From: Bacillota bacterium
GTDB taxonomy: Bacteria > Bacillota > Clostridia > Christensenellales > Aristaeellaceae
Direction: 5' to 3'
Assembly: GCA_023411175.1 (NCBI GenBank)
Contig: JAEYPB010000056.1
Coordinates: 37,402 to 101,401, forward strand
DNA: 64,000 nt
Below the pieces are notes generated by a model, which was given only the letters and a program-made list of their open reading frames with translations, did not search any database and was not told the origin of the DNA. A program made the position numbers and the translations under genes. Shown here piece after piece: positions 9,448 through 17,777 of this stretch (position 1 is its first letter; each line of letters starts with the position of its first letter).

Positions 9448-10869
9448 TCATTTGGCGACCGCCTGATGCTGAGCGGAGGGCAAGACCGTCATCCCGTAAG
9501 GGTCCAGCGCTTCCCGGAGCACCGTCTCGGGCGCAAGGCCACCCTCGAGTGCCAGCGTTTCCACGCGCATCCCGGTCGCCAGCGCTTCCTTTGCGAGGCT
9601 GGACGCCCTGGTGTAGCCGACGATGGGGCAGAGCGCCGCCGCAACGCCCGCGCTCCGCTCCACCAGCTGCCTGCATCGCGCCTCATCGGCCTGGATGCCC
9701 TTCACGCAGCGCTCAGCCAGCACGCGGACGCCCGACGTCAGCGTGGCAATGGACTCGAACAGCTTGTGGAAGATGATCGGCTCAAAGGCGTTCAGCTCCA
9801 GCTGCCCGGACTCCGCGGCCAGCGCGATGGTCATGTCGTTTCCGATCACCGAGAAGGCGATCTGGTTGACCACCTCCGGGATCACCGGGTTGACCTTGCC
9901 AGGCATGATGGATGAACCGTTCTGCCGGGCGGGCAGGCGAATCTCGCCCAACCCCGCCAGCGGCCCGGAGGACATCAGCCTTAGATCGCTGGCGATCTTG
10001 GAAAGGCTGACCGCGCAGGCCTTAAGCGCGCCGGAGAGCGCAACGTAGCAGTCGGCGTTCTGCGTGGCGTCAATCAGATCCTCCGCCTGAACGAAGCGTT
10101 CACCGCTGAGATGGGAAACCTCGCCTACGATGCGCTCAATGTATCCGTGGCTCGCGTTGATGCCGGTGCCGACGGCCGTGCCGCCCAGATTGAGCCCGCG
10201 AAGCTCCTCCGCCGCCGCCTGCAGGCGGCGCCTGTCCCGGCCGACGACGGCCGCATAGGCGCGAAATTCCTGGCCCAGGCGGATGGGCACGGCGTCCTGC
10301 AGCTGCGTGCGCCCAACCTTGACGATGCCGTCGAAGCGGAGCGCCTTGTCTTCCAGCGCGCTTTGCAGCGCCACCAGCGCCTCATTGAACGGCTTCAGCA
10401 GCCTGATCGCGGCCAGCTTGCCCGCGGAAGGGTAGACATCGTTGGTGGACTGGGCGCAATTCACGTGGTCGTTGGGGTGGACGAGGGAATAATCGCCCTT
10501 CTCTCCGCCCAAAAGCTCGATGGCCCGATTGGCGACCACTTCGTTCATGTTCATGTTGGCCGACGTGCCCGCGCCGCCCTGGATCGGATCCACCGGGAAC
10601 TGGTCGGACCATTTCCCCGCCATCACCTCGTCGCAGGCGGCGGCGATGGCGTCCGCGATCCGTGCGTCCAGCGTGCCTGCCCCCCGATTGACGATCGCCG
10701 CGGCCTTTTTAATCAGCGCGAGGCTATGGATCATCTCCGGGCGCATCCTCTGCCCCGTGATCGGAAAGTTTGCCACCGCGCGGGCGGTTTGCGCGCCGTA
10801 ATAGGCCCCGGCGGGCAAGGGCATCTCGCCCAACATGTCCCGCTCCACTCGAAACGTCTCGGTTTCCAT
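9448..10869 (-). CDS. aspA: Aspartate ammonia-lyase
   Basis: A 473-residue cytoplasmic enzyme that converts L-aspartate to fumarate and ammonia. It has the fumarase/aspartase superfamily signature GSSIMPGKVNPV (318-329) holding the catalytic serine loop. Residues that separate aspartase from class II fumarase favour aspartase: GRTQLQDAVP (187-196, Gln where fumarase has His), DQFPVDPIQGGAGTSANMN (89-107) and PEVVNQ (331-336). Length fits the family (about 470). It stands alone, divergent from a LysR regulator, between two sugar islands. It may feed fumarate into anaerobic respiration or supply nitrogen. A fumarase activity cannot be ruled out from sequence alone. Confidence 0.87.
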   Translation of the reverse strand: METETFRVERDMLGEMPLPAGAYYGAQTARAVANFPITGQRMRPEMIHSLALIKKAAAIVNRGAGTLDARIADAIAAACDEVMAGKWSDQFPVDPIQGGAGTSANMNMNEVVANRAIELLGGEKGDYSLVHPNDHVNCAQSTNDVYPSAGKLAAIRLLKPFNEALVALQSALEDKALRFDGIVKVGRTQLQDAVPIRLGQEFRAYAAVVGRDRRRLQAAAEELRGLNLGGTAVGTGINASHGYIERIVGEVSHLSGERFVQAEDLIDATQNADCYVALSGALKACAVSLSKIASDLRLMSSGPLAGLGEIRLPARQNGSSIMPGKVNPVIPEVVNQIAFSVIGNDMTIALAAESGQLELNAFEPIIFHKLFESIATLTSGVRVLAERCVKGIQADEARCRQLVERSAGVAAALCPIVGYTRASSLAKEALATGMRVETLALEGGLAPETVLREALDPYGMTVLPSAQHQAVAK

Positions 10870-10913
10870 TTTTCTTTTTCCTCCCTGAAAGCGGCTGCTT
10901 TTCGCTTGCCAAC

Positions 10914-10942
10914 AGTATAGGGCCGTGGTATGATATTTTCAA
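10914..10942 (-). promoter_or_regulatory. aspA promoter and divergent LysR control region
   Basis: Minus-strand -35 TTGAAA (10942-10937), 17-bp spacer, -10 TATACT (10919-10914); transcript start near 10907, then an AGGGAGG ribosome site. The AT-rich block from about 10935 to 10982 between the two genes includes AAATA/TATTT inverted repeats and is the likely LysR binding region. Confidence 0.65.
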
Positions 10943-10996
10943 ATACATATAACAATATTTCCACTATAGGCATTATATTATAAGGCCGGTGAGTCC

Positions 10997-11953
10997 GTGT
11001 TCAGAGAGTTTCGGTATGTCTACGAGGTCTACCGGGAGCGCAGCTTCTCCCGGGCGGCGCTGAAGCTGTACATTTCTCAACCGTCCCTGAGCGCGATGGT
11101 GAAGCGGGCGGAGCTAAAGATCGGCAGCCCGATCTTCGACCGCAGCACGTCGCCCGTCCGCCTTACTGCGGCGGGGCGGGAGTACATTCTGGCCGCCGAG
11201 CGGATGATGGAGATCGAGGAAAACTTTCGGCAATACCTGTCGGACGCGGGCCAGTGTCTGACCGGCAGCATAGCCATCGGCGGTACAACACTGTTCACCT
11301 CCTACATTCTGCCACCGCTGATCTCCCGGTTTTCAGACCGGTATCCGGGGGTGGAGATCCGCGTCCACGAGACCCACACGGTGGCGCTTCAGCGGGAGCT
11401 GTCGGAGGGGGGGTTGGACCTGATCGCGGAGAACTGCGACTTTGATCCTGAAACCTACGGATGGGAACCGCTGAGCCGGGAGCAGCTGCTCTTGATGGTC
11501 CCGGCGGGTCGTCCGGTGAACGGCGGCGCGGAAGCGTACCGCCTGTCGGCGGAGGACGTTCGGCGGGGGAGGCATCTCGCGGACGAGGCGCCTACGGCGC
11601 CGCTGGAAATGTTCAGGGAAGAGCCGTTCCTGCTGCTCAAGGAGGGCAACGATACCCGCGGCCGCGCCGACCGCCTGTGCGCCGCCGCCGGCTTCCGCCC
11701 GAAGACGCGCCTTTTGCTAGACCAGCAGATTACCGCCTACAACCTTGCGCTGTATGGAATGGGCGCGACGTTCATCAGCGATACGCTGGTTCGAAGTGTG
11801 CCCCCCACTCCGGGGGTCTGGTTCTACGTGCTGGGCGGGGATATGGCCCGAAGGGAGATCCGGCTGTACCATAAGCGCACCCGTTACCTGACCAGCGCCG
11901 TCAAGGAGTTTTTAAGCACCGCGCGAGCGCAAACCGAAGGCCCGCCGCGCTGA
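10997..11953 (+). CDS. LysR-family transcriptional regulator
   Basis: A 318-residue regulator. Residues 1-60 form the winged helix-turn-helix (FSRAALKLYISQPSLSAMVKRAE followed by PIFDRSTSPVRLTAAG), and residues about 90-300 the two-lobed effector domain beginning GSIAIGGTTLFTSYILPPLI. GTG start with a weak GGTGAG site. It is divergent from aspA with 127 bp between, the usual layout for a LysR protein controlling its neighbour, so it probably controls aspA in response to aspartate, fumarate or nitrogen status. The effector is not deducible from sequence. Confidence 0.88.
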   Translation: MFREFRYVYEVYRERSFSRAALKLYISQPSLSAMVKRAELKIGSPIFDRSTSPVRLTAAGREYILAAERMMEIEENFRQYLSDAGQCLTGSIAIGGTTLFTSYILPPLISRFSDRYPGVEIRVHETHTVALQRELSEGGLDLIAENCDFDPETYGWEPLSREQLLLMVPAGRPVNGGAEAYRLSAEDVRRGRHLADEAPTAPLEMFREEPFLLLKEGNDTRGRADRLCAAAGFRPKTRLLLDQQITAYNLALYGMGATFISDTLVRSVPPTPGVWFYVLGGDMARREIRLYHKRTRYLTSAVKEFLSTARAQTEGPPR

Positions 11954-12060
11954 GCGACGGAAGCCCGATCCATCGATCCCATTTACACGAGATTTCCGGC
12001 GGCAGTGTACACCGCGGGTATGTGGACACCTGCAACAACCGCCGTATCAAGGCAAAATTT

Positions 12061-12099
12061 GAGGGCACGGCGCCTGCTCAACACAGGCGTCGTGCCCTC
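12061..12099. terminator. Stem-loop terminator between LysR gene and LplABC-like operon
   Basis: A 16-bp stem with one G-U/mismatch (12061-12076 and 12084-12099). On the minus strand it is followed by AAATTTTG, so it best serves the binding-protein gene ending at 12163. It also lies downstream of the convergent LysR gene. Confidence 0.7.
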
Positions 12100-12162
12100 T
12101 CTGTTCCGAATCCAGTTTCTAAGCGATGGGGCCGGTGTCGGTGGTTTGCCCCAAGTGTCAGG

Positions 12163-13842
12163 TTACTGCGCGGCGTACTCCTGGTACGTCACGAGGTAGC
12201 GGTCGTAGGCGCCCTGGACCAGCTTGATCATCTCTTCCAGGCCAGCGGCCTTCAGGTCGCCGACGAAGGTGTCGTAGTTCTCGTCGATGCCGCCGTCCAG
12301 GATGGAGGACACCATGTAGCTCTTCACGATGTTCTCGATCTGGGGCTGAATCTGCGAGTAGGCGGCCTGCTCCTCGGTGGTCATCAGGACGGGCGGCAGC
12401 GGGGTGTCCTCTTTCAGGACCTCTTCCTTGCCGTTTACGCGCTGGTGCTCGAGCAGGTTTACGGCGTCGTACGTGTACTCCGCCACGGTGTCATAGTACT
12501 CGTTCAGGATCGTGACGCCGCCCTGGGCCGGGGTGCTGTTCTGGCGCACGTCGTTGAAGGTTTCCATGCCTTCCGGCAGGATGAAGTAGCCCTTCTCGTC
12601 CAGCGGGAAGCGCAGCACGCCGTCCTCGCCCTTCGTGTACGACCAGCCGATGGTGCCCCAGTTGGTGGTGATCGCCTGCTCGGGCTGGTTCAGGTAGTTC
12701 ATCAGCGCCGCGGCGATTTCCGGATACTTGCAGGCGGTGGTCAGGATGCTCTGGCTGGTGCCCCACAGCTCGCTGCGGTTGACCGCGATGCCCATCTTGC
12801 CCTTCGGGCCTTCGAGGCGCGGCAGCGGCACATACTGCTCGAGGACTTCGCGCACCGGGATGCTGCCTTCGGGCGACCAGATGGAGAACGCGCCGATGAC
12901 CGCGTCATCCAGCCGCAGCTTGTAGGTGTAGTCGCCTTCGCCCGAGAAGCCGTCCATATCCAGAAGGCCTTCCTGGTTCAGTTCGTTGTAGAAGTGCAGC
13001 GTCTCCTTGAACGCGTCGGACAGCACGGCGAACTCCACCTTGCCGTCGTCGCCCAGCTTGCAGTAGGGATACTCGTCGCCGTAGCTGACGCCCTCGCCGA
13101 AGCAGGACATGAGGGTGAAGAACGAGTTCTGCGTGGAGAAGATGTCCTTGATGACGAAGTTGCTGGCGTAGGGGATCTCGTCCGCTTCGCCGTTGCCGTT
13201 CAGGTCGCCGCCGTTTTTGAACGCCACCAGCGCGGCCTTGAACTCATCCAGCGTCTTGGGAACTTTCAGGCCGAGCTGGTCGAGCCAGTTCTTGTTGATC
13301 AGGAACGGGCCGGGGGTCAGCGTCAGGCCGTACATCTCCTCCACGTAGGGGAAGCCGTAGCGATGGCCGTCGGCGTACTGGCTCAGCGCGGCGTACTGCG
13401 GCCGCTGTTTGAAGATCTCCACAAGGTTCGGGACGTACTTCTCGATCAGCTCGTCCGTCGGCAGGAACACATCCTGGCCGATGTACTGGGTGATGGTCGA
13501 GGCGCTGATGCCCTTCCAGAACATGTCGGGCAGATCGCGGCTGGCGAGCATCAGGTTGACCTTCTCCGCGTAGCCGGACTCAGGAACGCCGATCCACTTG
13601 ATCGGCACGCCGGTCGCCTCGAAGATTTCCTTGGTCCAGGGCAGGTCGTTCTCATTGACGATGCGGTTCTCCGGCGTGGGGATTACGATGGTCATGGGCT
13701 CCAGCTTGGAGGGATCCTTGACGATGGGCAGTGTGCCGTCCAGCGACACGTTCGCCGGGTCGTACTCGGTTGCGAATGCCACGGACCCCATTGCCGACAG
13801 GCACATCGCCAGACACAGAATCAATGTCAGGAGTTTCTTCAT
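12163..13842 (-). CDS. CUT1 extracellular solute-binding protein (LplA-like)
   Basis: A 559-residue secreted binding protein of the family 1 solute-binding class, large like LplA/oligosaccharide-binding members. The start at ATG 13842 is chosen because GGGAGG precedes it and MKKLLTLILCLAMCLSAMGS opens a signal peptide; the longer frame upstream lacks one. The signal ends near VAFA before TEYD, with no lipobox cysteine at the cleavage site. It follows two LplB/LplC-type permeases in one operon and probably binds an oligosaccharide, possibly uronide-containing by family analogy. The ligand is not identifiable here. Confidence 0.88.
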   Translation of the reverse strand: MKKLLTLILCLAMCLSAMGSVAFATEYDPANVSLDGTLPIVKDPSKLEPMTIVIPTPENRIVNENDLPWTKEIFEATGVPIKWIGVPESGYAEKVNLMLASRDLPDMFWKGISASTITQYIGQDVFLPTDELIEKYVPNLVEIFKQRPQYAALSQYADGHRYGFPYVEEMYGLTLTPGPFLINKNWLDQLGLKVPKTLDEFKAALVAFKNGGDLNGNGEADEIPYASNFVIKDIFSTQNSFFTLMSCFGEGVSYGDEYPYCKLGDDGKVEFAVLSDAFKETLHFYNELNQEGLLDMDGFSGEGDYTYKLRLDDAVIGAFSIWSPEGSIPVREVLEQYVPLPRLEGPKGKMGIAVNRSELWGTSQSILTTACKYPEIAAALMNYLNQPEQAITTNWGTIGWSYTKGEDGVLRFPLDEKGYFILPEGMETFNDVRQNSTPAQGGVTILNEYYDTVAEYTYDAVNLLEHQRVNGKEEVLKEDTPLPPVLMTTEEQAAYSQIQPQIENIVKSYMVSSILDGGIDENYDTFVGDLKAAGLEEMIKLVQGAYDRYLVTYQEYAAQ

Positions 13843-13966
13843 TTCCAGCAAACCTCCCAATTTTGTTCCAAGTGGGTATCCTGCTTTCGCGGCGTGCGCA
13901 GCCCGTGCCCGGCCGGCCGAACCTGGCGTAGGCTGATTGCGCCGCGGAAAGGTTGGCAAAAATCGA

Positions 13967-14872
13967 TCAGCCCTTCACCGCGCCGATCATGACGCCCTTG
14001 GCAAAGTACTTTTGCAGGAACGGGTAAACCGCGAGCAGCGGCGCGGCACTGACGACGATCACGCAGTATTTGAGCTGATCCGCCTGGTTGCGGCGCTCGG
14101 CGATGGACTTTGCATCGCCCACCATGTCGGTGGCGGCGTTCTTACCGATCAGCATCAGGTTGCGCAGCACGATCTGCAGCGGCATTTTTTCGTTGTCCAT
14201 CAGATAGATCAGCCCGTCGAAGTAGGAATTCCATTTTGAGGAGGCGTAGAAAAGCGCCATGACCGCCAGGATTGTCGAAGACAGCGGAAGCGCGATGCGG
14301 AAGAAGAAGCCGAAATCGTTGCAGCCGTCCAGGTTGGCCGCCTCGAGCAGTTCCTTGGGCAGCGTGGTTTCAAAGAACGTTCGGCACACGATCAGGTTGT
14401 ACACCGAAACCGCGCCCGGCAGCACCATGACCCAGAGCGTATCATAGATGCCGAGGTTGCGCATGAGCAGGTAGCTGGGGATCATGCCGCCGCTGAAGAA
14501 CATCGTAAACGAGAACAGGAGCATCAGCCCTCGCCTGCCGGACATGTCGGCGCGGCTGAGCGCGTACGCGCTGGTGGTGGTGGTGGCGATGGAAATCAGC
14601 GTGCCGAGCCCGGTGTAGATGATCGTGTTCAGGTAGCCGCGCCAGATGGGGGGGTAGTTGAACGTCTTCAGGTAGCCGCCGGGGAAGAACTCCACCGGGT
14701 ACAAAAGGAACCGCCCGCTGTTCACCACCCGCGGCGCGGTGAACGAGGCTACAAAGACGAAGTACAGCGGGTACAGGATTACGATGGCGATCGCGATCAG
14801 AACCAGGATGATGCAGATATCAAAAATGCGGTCGCCAACGGAGACGCGCAGGTGCTTGGGCTGAGCCATCAT
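13967..14872 (-). CDS. CUT1 ABC transporter permease (LplC/YtcP-like)
   Basis: A 301-residue inner-membrane subunit with six predicted membrane helices. The EAA loop LLEAANLDGCNDFGFFFRIALPLS docks the ATPase. The C-terminus FLQKYFAKGVMIGAVKG is typical of LplC/YtcP proteins. The first of two adjacent ATG codons is preferred for its GGGAGG spacing of 8 nt. It pairs with the LplB-like permease 18 bp upstream. No ATPase gene is present in the operon. Confidence 0.9.
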   Translation of the reverse strand: MMAQPKHLRVSVGDRIFDICIILVLIAIAIVILYPLYFVFVASFTAPRVVNSGRFLLYPVEFFPGGYLKTFNYPPIWRGYLNTIIYTGLGTLISIATTTTSAYALSRADMSGRRGLMLLFSFTMFFSGGMIPSYLLMRNLGIYDTLWVMVLPGAVSVYNLIVCRTFFETTLPKELLEAANLDGCNDFGFFFRIALPLSSTILAVMALFYASSKWNSYFDGLIYLMDNEKMPLQIVLRNLMLIGKNAATDMVGDAKSIAERRNQADQLKYCVIVVSAAPLLAVYPFLQKYFAKGVMIGAVKG

Positions 14873-14890
14873 TATTGTCGCCTCCCTTCT

Positions 14891-15835
14891 TTAGAAAAGG
14901 CTGATGTTCGAGAGCTTGCGGGAGAAGGTGTTCACCACGACCAGCAGCACAAAGTTCACGATGGAGTTGAACAGGCCGACGGCGGTGGAGAAGCTGTACT
15001 GCGCGTTCTGCAGACCCACCTTGTACACGTAGGTGGAGATGATCTCGCTGACCGACGTGTTGATGGTATTCTGCATCAGGTATGCCTTCTCGTAGCCAAT
15101 CGTAAAGAGGTTGCCGACGCTCAGGATGAACATGATGATGATCGTCGGGAGGATGGACGGAAAGTCTATGTGGAGTACGCGCTGCAGCTTGCTGGCGCCG
15201 TCCACGATGGCGGCCTCGTGAAGGTCCGGGCTGACGCCGGCGAGCGCCGCGATGTATACGATCGCGCTGAAGCCCATGCCCTGCCATATGCCTGAAACCA
15301 CGTACAGCGATCGGAAGTATTCGGGCCGGGTCATGAACAGGACTTCCGAGCCGGTGAGCTGCTTTGCGAGCACGCCGATGAACCCGCTTGAAGGCGCCAT
15401 CATGATGCTCATCATCGACACCAGCACCACCACGGAGATGAAGTGCGGCGCAAACGACACGGTCTGCACGAACTTTTTGAACTTCAGGTTGTTCAGCGAG
15501 TTGATGAGCAGCGCGAACAAAATCGGCGCGGGGAACCCGAACACCAGCGAATACACGCTGAGCAGCAGCGTGTTCGTGATGGTCTTCATCGCGATGGACG
15601 TGGAGAAGAACTGTTCAAAGTATTTCAGCCCCGCCCACGGGCTGCCCATGATGCCCAGCTTGGCGTTAAAATCCTTGAACGCGATGGATACGCCGTAGAT
15701 GGGGATATAGCAGAACACAACCAGCCAGATAAGCCCCGGCAGCAGGAGCAGCCAGAGTCTCCAGTTGTGCTTGAGCGCTTGCCTTACGCGGGAGGATGCG
15801 GTTTGCCGTCTATACGCAAGCGTCAGACTATCCAT
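14891..15835 (-). CDS. CUT1 ABC transporter permease (LplB-like)
   Basis: A 314-residue permease with the LplB-type start (LWLLLLPGLIWLVVFCYIPIYGVSIAFKDF) and EAA loop DLHEAAIVDGASKLQRVLHIDFPSI. The last residues KLSNISLF are near the 3' end typical for the family. First gene of the importer operon, with its own promoter between it and the kinase gene ending at 15947. Partner of the LplC-like permease and the large binding protein downstream. Confidence 0.9.
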   Translation of the reverse strand: MDSLTLAYRRQTASSRVRQALKHNWRLWLLLLPGLIWLVVFCYIPIYGVSIAFKDFNAKLGIMGSPWAGLKYFEQFFSTSIAMKTITNTLLLSVYSLVFGFPAPILFALLINSLNNLKFKKFVQTVSFAPHFISVVVLVSMMSIMMAPSSGFIGVLAKQLTGSEVLFMTRPEYFRSLYVVSGIWQGMGFSAIVYIAALAGVSPDLHEAAIVDGASKLQRVLHIDFPSILPTIIIMFILSVGNLFTIGYEKAYLMQNTINTSVSEIISTYVYKVGLQNAQYSFSTAVGLFNSIVNFVLLVVVNTFSRKLSNISLF

Positions 15836-15883
15836 TCAGATCACCCTTTCGTTGCGAAATAGACACACCTCTGTCATAATGCA

Positions 15884-15913
15884 ATTATATACAGCGCCGA
15901 TGATTGGGGTAAA
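15884..15913 (-). promoter_or_regulatory. Promoter of the LplBCA-like importer operon
   Basis: Minus-strand -35 TTTACC (15913-15908), 18-bp spacer, consensus -10 TATAAT (15889-15884). Predicted start is near 15877, about 42 nt before the permease ATG. The weak -35 suits an activator-dependent promoter, presumably served by the adjacent response regulator. Confidence 0.7.
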
Positions 15914-15946
15914 TAGCATAATTTGCAAAAAAGTGGACAAAACGCC

Positions 15947-17776
15947 TCAATCCTGTGGTTCGCCCTCCAGGATGTATGGTAGCCTGATTTCCACGCGGGT
16001 TCCCCCCTGGCTGCTGGACACCGTGATGCCGTACCGCTCTCCATACAACAGCTTGATGCGGCGGTTTACGTTCGCGCAGCCGATGTGGCCCTCCGCGCCG
16101 CCGTCCGTCAGGATGTACAGCCTGTCCTGCGGAATGCCCTCGCCATTGTCCTCCACGGCATACACGGCGGTGTCGCCCTCTACGTGGCCCTCGATGCGGA
16201 TCACGCACCCGTGGGTTCGGTTTTTGAAGCCGTGCAGGATGGAGTTTTCAACAAAGGGCTGCAGCATCATCTTGGGGACGATGGAGTCGTACATCGCCGC
16301 GTCGATGTCGTAGTAAACGCTGAACGCCCCCTCGCGCTCGTTTTTGATGGCGGCGATGTAGGAGGTCAGCTGATTCAGGTCATTATAAAGGAAAACCACG
16401 TGTTCCTTGCTGTCGATGGAGTAGCGCAGCACGCTCGAGAGGGACAGAAGGCTCTCCGCCAGCTCATGGTGGCCCGCGTTGTGCAGCGACAGGTAGATCT
16501 TGTTCAGCGAGTTGTACAGGAAGTGTGGGTTGATCTGCATCTCAAGGGACAGGATGGTGGCGTCCTGCTCGCGGCGCTGGATTTCGCCATTCTCCGTCAT
16601 CAGCTTTTCAATCAGGCGGTTCATGGCGGTGATGGACATCGAGATGCGGTCCGCCTCCGAAAGGTTCGCCCGCTGTGCGATGGCGCCCTGGGTGAGGCCG
16701 ATGTTCTCCACCATGCGGGCGATGCGCGACACCGGCTGCATGGTGCGCGAGACGAAGAAGAAAATCAAAAGAAGCATCACAAGCGTCGATCCGATCACCA
16801 CGGTCAGCACCAGGAGCAGGTTTTGCTTCGCCGATTGGGTCAGTTCATCCAGAGGCACCATGATGGACGTCGCCCAGCCGTTCGCCGCCGACGTAGACGA
16901 GAGCACCAGATACCGCTTGTCGTTTATCAGATAGGAGCCGGAGGTGCACGTGCCCGGGGCCGGGTTCACATCCGCGAGGAAGGGAAGATCGAGCGGTGCG
17001 CCGTACGCCTGTACGCTGCTGCCCGCGACGGGCCGTCCGCTCGCGTCGGTGACAAAATAGGCGCTGCCGGGGGTGGGCAGCGCATCCCGGAACCCCTGCG
17101 CATACACGTCCGGGCTCAGGTCGATCACCAGCAACGGGCGCTTTTTGGACCGGGGCATGACGGTAATGGCGTCGTTGATGATGACCGATACGTTCAGCTG
17201 CTTGACAAACCGAAACAGCGGCATCCGCTCCACGGCGTGCCTGCGGGCGGTGGCCAGCTTGTCGCTGGAGGCGTCTCCTGCGAGCTCCGTGGCGAGCCAG
17301 TATTGATGGTGGCGCACATCAAGCGCGGGGCGGAAAAGGCCCGACGCGCGAAAGGTGTCGAATTTGTAGCGCGTCAGCCCGTGGTAGGAATAATCCATGA
17401 ACGGCGTGAGGATGTTCGCGTCCGTCATAAAGGAGAAGTCGCCCAAGTAGGTGTAGATCAGCCGCTTGAGATCGCGCGACCAGTTGTAGCCCTTGGACCA
17501 GTGGTAGGGCCCCATGTCCTGATCGGGCATCATGAGAAGGAGCCTGTACAGTTCGTTGCTGACGGACAGCTTGTTCGCCTGATCCTGAAGGCGCAAAAGC
17601 CTTGCGTCGATCAGCTCCACATTGCTCAAAAGAACCGTCCGGGTGGTATTCAGCGCGCTTTCGATGTAGCGGTCCGAAGTGTTCCGGTAATAGTACACGC
17701 CGATGAAGGTGGCCTGCAGCGCGACCAGCAGCACAAGGCCGACCATCAGCTGCATGCTCAGGCTGAACCGCTTCAC
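15947..17776 (-). CDS. Sensor histidine kinase, YesM-like
   Basis: A 609-residue kinase with an N-terminal membrane helix (about 9-28), a large extracellular sensor region, a second helix near 300-325 (VLTVVIGSTLVMLLLIFFFV), a HAMP segment (SRTMQPVSRIARMV), and the His_kinase motif MQINPHFLYNSLNKI near residue 415. The ATPase domain has MMLQPFVENSILHGF and EDNGEGIP. GTG start with AAAGGATG upstream, 1 bp after the response-regulator stop. Here the regulator gene precedes the kinase, the opposite order to the pair at 6755-9271. It likely reports the LplABC substrate. Confidence 0.9.
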   Translation of the reverse strand: MKRFSLSMQLMVGLVLLVALQATFIGVYYYRNTSDRYIESALNTTRTVLLSNVELIDARLLRLQDQANKLSVSNELYRLLLMMPDQDMGPYHWSKGYNWSRDLKRLIYTYLGDFSFMTDANILTPFMDYSYHGLTRYKFDTFRASGLFRPALDVRHHQYWLATELAGDASSDKLATARRHAVERMPLFRFVKQLNVSVIINDAITVMPRSKKRPLLVIDLSPDVYAQGFRDALPTPGSAYFVTDASGRPVAGSSVQAYGAPLDLPFLADVNPAPGTCTSGSYLINDKRYLVLSSTSAANGWATSIMVPLDELTQSAKQNLLLVLTVVIGSTLVMLLLIFFFVSRTMQPVSRIARMVENIGLTQGAIAQRANLSEADRISMSITAMNRLIEKLMTENGEIQRREQDATILSLEMQINPHFLYNSLNKIYLSLHNAGHHELAESLLSLSSVLRYSIDSKEHVVFLYNDLNQLTSYIAAIKNEREGAFSVYYDIDAAMYDSIVPKMMLQPFVENSILHGFKNRTHGCVIRIEGHVEGDTAVYAVEDNGEGIPQDRLYILTDGGAEGHIGCANVNRRIKLLYGERYGITVSSSQGGTRVEIRLPYILEGEPQD

Positions 17777-17777
17777 A

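Noticed and set aside
9448..10869. Class II fumarase
   Set aside because: It is in the same superfamily, but GRTQ instead of GRTH and other aspartase-type segments favour aspartate ammonia-lyase.
12022..13992. 656-codon plus-strand frame over the LplA-like gene
   Set aside because: Shadow of a confident minus-strand gene. It starts within the terminator region and has no domain.
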